Assembly: GCA_937926355.1 (NCBI GenBank)
Contig: CALAZP010000221.1
Span: 1 to 18,978 of the forward strand
DNA length: 18,978 nucleotides
Direction: 5' to 3'
Source: an uncultured Saprospirales bacterium
GTDB lineage: Bacteria; Bacteroidota; Bacteroidia; Chitinophagales; Saprospiraceae
Both the position numbers and the translations under genes were made by a program. Below, in pieces: positions 15,185-18,978 of this stretch. Every line of letters starts with the position of its first letter. The first letter of the stretch is position 1. The notes under the pieces are model-generated. The model was not told the origin of the DNA. It worked only from the letters and a program-made list of their open reading frames with translations, and searched no databases.

Positions 15185-16729
15185 TTAATCATCTTTTCTA
15201 ATGATAGAGTATATATCTGTTCTACGGTCTTTTAAATTTCTAACGCTTCCGAATTGATTCAGCTGTCGCAGCATATCGATATCCACATCTGCAATTAATA
15301 TCATTTCAGTATTTGGAGTTGCTTCCGCTTTCACTCCATTGGTGGGAAAGGAGAAATCGCAAGGTGTAAATACCACCGATTGAGCGTATTGGATATCCAT
15401 ATTGTGCACCTTTGGTAAATTACCTACGCTACCTGCTATGGCTACATAACACTCATTTTCTATCGCTCTGGCCTGAGCGCAATTCCGAACTCGTGAATAT
15501 CCATTTTGGGTGTCTGTTAAGAAGGGAACAAATAAAATATCAATACCTTCATCTGCTAAAAGCCTGCTTAATTCGGGAAATTCTATATCGTAACATATTA
15601 GAATACCTATTTTACCGCAATCGGTTTGGAAGGCCTGAATAGTTGATCCACCTTGTAAGCCCCATACTTTGGCCTCATCTGGAGTGACATGCAATTTTTC
15701 AAAGCGATCAATACCACCGTCCCGCTTACACAGATAGCCGACATTAAATAGATCGTTTTCAATCATTTCCGGCATACTTCCGGTAATAATATTGATGTTA
15801 TAAGAAATGGCCAATTCGGCAAACCTGTTTTTTATTTCTTCTGTATATCCTGCTAACTTTCTAATAGCCTCTGGTTCGGAAAGTTGGTTGTATGCAGACA
15901 TCAATGGAGCGTTAAAAAATTCTGGGAAAAGGGCGAAATCAGCTCTGTAACCTGAGACGGCATCTATAAAATATTCAGCTTGCTGCATGAGTTCGTTGAG
16001 GTTTTTGTATAATCTCATTTGCCATTGCACCAAACCTAATCTGACCACTGATTTAGTGGTCACTGCATTATTCGTTTGTCGCTCGTAATACACATTGTCC
16101 CATTCTAATAAAACGGCGTATTCTTGAGACTCTTTATCTCCTTCTAGGTATCCTTTTAATATTCGTACAGGATGAAAATCATTGGACATTTGAAAATCAA
16201 GTACAGGGTCATGAATTTCCTTATTCCTTACCTTTTCTATGTATTCCCTAGGTGTTAATTCTTTAGAATATTGATGATAATTGGGAATTCTTCCTCCGAA
16301 TACGATCCCCATCAGGTTTAGCTTTTCACAAAGTTCTTTTCGGTAGTCATACAATCTTCTACCCAAGCGCAAGCCTCTAAATTTAGGCCTTATAAAAATA
16401 TCAATACCATAGAGTTTGGTGCCTTTACTCGTATGAGTCTTAAAAGTATAAGCAGCCGTAATTTCTTTGTAGGTATGTTTGTCGTCGTATAAATCATAAT
16501 CAACGATAATGGAAAGGGCACAACCAGCTAATTCCCCATCTACTTTAATTCCTACTTGCCCTTCAGGAAATTTTTCTATTAGTGATTTGATTTGACGAGC
16601 ACTCCAAAATGCATTGGGTATGTTCGCATAAGCTTCCATCATGGAGGCTTTAATCTCTTCGTAATCATTCATGGTTAGATAAACGATCTCTATATTTTCT
16701 ATGGATTGGATGTCTTTTTTGGCTTGCAT
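15185..16729 (-). CDS. GNAT acetyltransferase - carbon-nitrogen hydrolase (nitrilase superfamily) fusion
   Basis: A 514-residue cytoplasmic protein with two domains. Residues 10-215 are GNAT-like, with the acetyl-CoA loop region IRPKFRGLRLGRRLYDYR (113-130). Residues 228-512 are a nitrilase-superfamily amidase with the full Glu-Lys-Cys triad: E270 in LFPEFFNAP, K345 in FEKLHVTP and C379 in LICYDIEFP. The RRTDIYSI tail is also typical. This domain pair is a recognised family (B. subtilis YhcX and relatives); the amide substrate and acetyl acceptor are not established. No signal peptide is present. It is convergent with the SH3 gene (22 bp between stops) and has its own 145-bp upstream region, so it is likely monocistronic. 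The ATG chosen gives a short leader before the GNAT fold; an ATG at residue 20 is the main alternative. Confidence 0.93.
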   Translation of the reverse strand: MQAKKDIQSIENIEIVYLTMNDYEEIKASMMEAYANIPNAFWSARQIKSLIEKFPEGQVGIKVDGELAGCALSIIVDYDLYDDKHTYKEITAAYTFKTHTSKGTKLYGIDIFIRPKFRGLRLGRRLYDYRKELCEKLNLMGIVFGGRIPNYHQYSKELTPREYIEKVRNKEIHDPVLDFQMSNDFHPVRILKGYLEGDKESQEYAVLLEWDNVYYERQTNNAVTTKSVVRLGLVQWQMRLYKNLNELMQQAEYFIDAVSGYRADFALFPEFFNAPLMSAYNQLSEPEAIRKLAGYTEEIKNRFAELAISYNINIITGSMPEMIENDLFNVGYLCKRDGGIDRFEKLHVTPDEAKVWGLQGGSTIQAFQTDCGKIGILICYDIEFPELSRLLADEGIDILFVPFLTDTQNGYSRVRNCAQARAIENECYVAIAGSVGNLPKVHNMDIQYAQSVVFTPCDFSFPTNGVKAEATPNTEMILIADVDIDMLRQLNQFGSVRNLKDRRTDIYSIIRKDD

Positions 16730-16874
16730 GAAGGATTATATTTTATAGAGAATTAAGTCTCAAGTATACTTTTTAAGGATTTAAAAAAAGAGATCAATAT
16801 CCATTAGAAATGGGTAAGAACTGTTTTCCGCATTCGAAAATGATATAGCAAACAAAATAATAGACTCTTTTAAC
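16730..16874 (-). promoter_or_regulatory. Intergenic region with candidate promoter of the GNAT-nitrilase gene
   Basis: On the minus strand TATACTTG (complement of 16761-16768) differs at one position from the Bacteroidota -7 consensus TAnnTTTG and sits about 31 bases before the ATG. A TTG further upstream is too far away for a standard -33 element. A small hairpin (CCATT-AGA-AATGG, 16801-16813) lies downstream of the PQQ-type dehydrogenase stop, but its minus-strand T run (16789-16783) begins only 11 bases later, so it is at best a poor terminator. Confidence 0.3.
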
Positions 16875-18956
16875 TCATAAACTGAAAGCTACATATACAT
16901 TGCCTTTTGCAGTTCCCAATTTACTACCTCCGCACGCAATGACAATATATTGTTTACCATCAACCATATAGGTAGCTGGGGTCGCAAATCCAGCAAAGGG
17001 TAATTTGAATTTCCAAACCAAGGTGCCATCTTCAGCATGGTACGCCCTGAAGTAACCATCTTTAGAAGCTGCGATAAATAATAATCCATTTTCCAATAGC
17101 AAGGGGCCGCCATAATTTTCAGTTCCCGTTCCGTAAATACCTTTTTCAGCCAACTGGGGTTCGTCTCCAAAAGGAATTTTCCATTTGTATTGGCCAGTAT
17201 TTAAGTCTATAGCATTCAACGTACCCCATGGTGGAGCTATCCCAGGAAGTCCATCTTTATCTAACCACTTATTATAACCCTGCATGCGATATTCAATGGA
17301 GGTGGATACCTCCTCCGCGGTCAAAGGTTCTTTTGATACATTGGAATCTTTATCTAAAAAGGCTAATAAATCATCTATATCCTCATCAGCTAATTGCGGA
17401 AAACCAGGCATCATTCCTTTACCCTTAACCACTATATCTCTAATGAAGGCTTCTTCTTTTCTATCCAAAATATTTATTAAAGACGGATAACCGCTAGCTG
17501 GGTTACCTTTTAAATTCTCCAAATGACAACTGGCGCAGTTTACCTGATAGAGCTGGGCGCCTCGGGAAACTACCATTGGGAGTTTTTCTTTACGCTTCAT
17601 TTCCATAATCCATGGCATTTCATTAGAATTGATGTAAATGATTCCCTTTTTGGGGTGAGCCGCTGCGCCTCCCCACTCAGCTCCTCCATCAAAACCTGGT
17701 AATATTAGGGTACCTTTTTCCGAAGGAGGGGCAAACCATTCCTTGTCTATTCTTGAAAAGGTTTTCAGGATTTCTTCTGGTTCTGCAGAATATGGATTGA
17801 GATCCGCTGTGGTTATTTCATGAGCGGAACGGGCAAATGGAAGAGGAAGAATCGGGCGAGGTTGAGTGGGCCAGGATATTTCTCCATGCAGAGTTGAGGA
17901 GGGAACAGGGATTTCTTCTATATCAAATAGAGGTTGGCCGTTAAGCCGATTAAAAAGAAATACATATCCTTGTTTGCTGATTTGGGCTACCGCTGGAATC
18001 ACTTGACCATCTCGGGTGATATCAATCAAATTGGGTGGAGCAGGGAAATCTCGATCCCACAAATCGTGGTGAACAGCTTGGTAGTGCCATATCTTTTTTC
18101 CCGTATTGGCATCCAATGCCAAGAGGGTATTGGCGTAGAGATTTTGTCCTTTTCTATTGCCGCCATAGAAATCGTACCCTGCAGAACCTGTGGGTACATA
18201 GAGGATTTCATGCGCTTCATCCACTGCCATCCCCGCCCAATTGTTGGCCGCACCAACTTCTTCATTGAGGTAGGCACTAGGAGGGAACGTTTCATACCCC
18301 TCTTCCCCGGGATAGGGGATGGTGTGAAAAGTCCATACCAATGCACCTGTACGAATATTGAATGCCCGAATATCACCCGGTGCTGCATCCTCGCCCTCAG
18401 AAAGTCTTACTGGCATAATAATAAGGTCTTTGAAAACGGTGCCTGGAGTGTTGGAGGTGAGAAATTTTTCTTTTGCTATTTTAGGCAAACCAAGATGTAA
18501 GTCCACTTTTCCACTATCGCCAAAACTTAAGATAGGCCGCCCATTGGCTGCATCCAAAGCCCAAAGGTGATGACCTACGGTGTATAATATTCTTTGATCC
18601 TGTCCATCTTCCCAATAGGCAAGTCCTCTACTGGTGCTTCCCCATGCTTTATCCAAATCGGTGGTCCGCCAAATTTCCTTCCCCGTTGCTGCATCGAGTG
18701 CAAAAGCTTGTATATATGGACTTACTCCATATAATACGCCATCTACAATTAAGGGATTGGTTTGAATCTGACTGCTATCGGGATTTTCATAGATCCAGGC
18801 CACTTTCAGCGAGTCAATATTTTCAAAGGTGATTTGATTGAGCTGAGAATAGTGGTTGCGGTCTTGGCCTCCTAAGTAGTAGGGCCAATCGACTTGCTTT
18901 TTGCAGGACACACCTATTATGGCCAATATTGAAAGCAGTAGGAAGGCGTACTTCAT
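16875..18956 (-). CDS. PQQ-dependent dehydrogenase-like lipoprotein with inserted cytochrome c domain
   Basis: A 693-residue quinoprotein-type beta-propeller. The leader MKYAFLLLSILAIIGVSC makes C18 the likely lipidated residue, placing the enzyme in the periplasm or on the outer membrane. The propeller starts with DWPYYLGG (23-30), carries blade repeats of the type ALDAATGKEIW and ALDANTGKKIW, and has HHDLWDRDFPAPPNL (296-310), a block characteristic of membrane-type glucose/quinate quinoprotein dehydrogenases. Between about residues 463 and 537 a class I cytochrome c domain is inserted, with CASCH (474-478) and likely axial Met in GKGMMPGF (512-519). The propeller resumes with NAIDLNTGQYKW and finishes with PATYMVDGKQYIVIACGG. 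Electrons from an alcohol or sugar would pass from PQQ to the haem in the same chain. The substrate is unknown, and no PQQ-synthesis gene is in the window. It may be monocistronic; upstream lies the window edge. Confidence 0.92.
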   Translation of the reverse strand: MKYAFLLLSILAIIGVSCKKQVDWPYYLGGQDRNHYSQLNQITFENIDSLKVAWIYENPDSSQIQTNPLIVDGVLYGVSPYIQAFALDAATGKEIWRTTDLDKAWGSTSRGLAYWEDGQDQRILYTVGHHLWALDAANGRPILSFGDSGKVDLHLGLPKIAKEKFLTSNTPGTVFKDLIIMPVRLSEGEDAAPGDIRAFNIRTGALVWTFHTIPYPGEEGYETFPPSAYLNEEVGAANNWAGMAVDEAHEILYVPTGSAGYDFYGGNRKGQNLYANTLLALDANTGKKIWHYQAVHHDLWDRDFPAPPNLIDITRDGQVIPAVAQISKQGYVFLFNRLNGQPLFDIEEIPVPSSTLHGEISWPTQPRPILPLPFARSAHEITTADLNPYSAEPEEILKTFSRIDKEWFAPPSEKGTLILPGFDGGAEWGGAAAHPKKGIIYINSNEMPWIMEMKRKEKLPMVVSRGAQLYQVNCASCHLENLKGNPASGYPSLINILDRKEEAFIRDIVVKGKGMMPGFPQLADEDIDDLLAFLDKDSNVSKEPLTAEEVSTSIEYRMQGYNKWLDKDGLPGIAPPWGTLNAIDLNTGQYKWKIPFGDEPQLAEKGIYGTGTENYGGPLLLENGLLFIAASKDGYFRAYHAEDGTLVWKFKLPFAGFATPATYMVDGKQYIVIACGGSKLGTAKGNVYVAFSL

Positions 18957-18978
18957 ATTATTCGAGGCGCTATTATAA

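Noticed and set aside
17934..18500. 188-codon plus-strand open frame opposite the PQQ-type dehydrogenase
   Set aside because: It is antisense to a well-supported propeller gene and its translation has no domain-like pattern.

Overview
The window reads as a chromosomal segment from a Bacteroidota bacterium. The clearest sign is the first, 5'-truncated gene, which ends in a type IX secretion (Por/T9SS type A) sorting tail. Other signs are the short exported-protein leaders ending in -AQ or -SQ, short lipoprotein leaders, the general lack of Shine-Dalgarno sequences, and moderately AT-rich DNA. The cohesin-like repeat in gene 1 resembles those of Saprospiraceae-type secreted proteins, so a Saprospiria member is my best guess (inference only). 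No tRNA, rRNA, CRISPR array, transposase or phage gene was seen.

Layout. (1) 1-615: C-terminus of a T9SS cargo protein, followed by a strong intrinsic terminator at 741-767. (2) 996-5079: trehalose module. A fused trehalose-6-phosphate synthase/phosphatase on the minus strand diverges across 97 bp from a GH15 glucoamylase/trehalase-like hydrolase. (3) 5086-9938 (minus): a tight three-gene operon. In transcription order it encodes an exported CocE/NonD-type hydrolase, an exported S12/beta-lactamase-fold serine hydrolase and a lipoprotein serine hydrolase of the same superfamily. (4) 10012-15162 (plus): a divergent five-gene operon encoding an alpha/beta hydrolase, an EI24/CysZ-like membrane protein, an AhpD/carboxymuconolactone-decarboxylase-like protein, a two-domain exported enzyme and an exported SH3-domain protein. 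The two-domain enzyme joins a VanX-type D-Ala-D-Ala dipeptidase to an S12 serine hydrolase. (5) 15185-16729 (minus): a GNAT-nitrilase fusion. (6) 16875-18956 (minus): a lipoprotein PQQ-type dehydrogenase with a cytochrome c domain inserted in its propeller.

The most interesting part is the divergent pair of operons at 5.1-15.2 kb. Four exported enzymes, with five hydrolase domains between them, belong to families known to act on D-amino-acid peptides, peptidoglycan termini, amino-acid esters or beta-lactam-like substrates. Two S12 domains, one in each operon, are clear paralogues, and one is covalently joined to an intact VanX-like zinc peptidase. I suggest a periplasmic D,D-peptide (peptidoglycan fragment) processing or scavenging locus. 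The domain calls are well supported by motifs; the joint pathway is inference.
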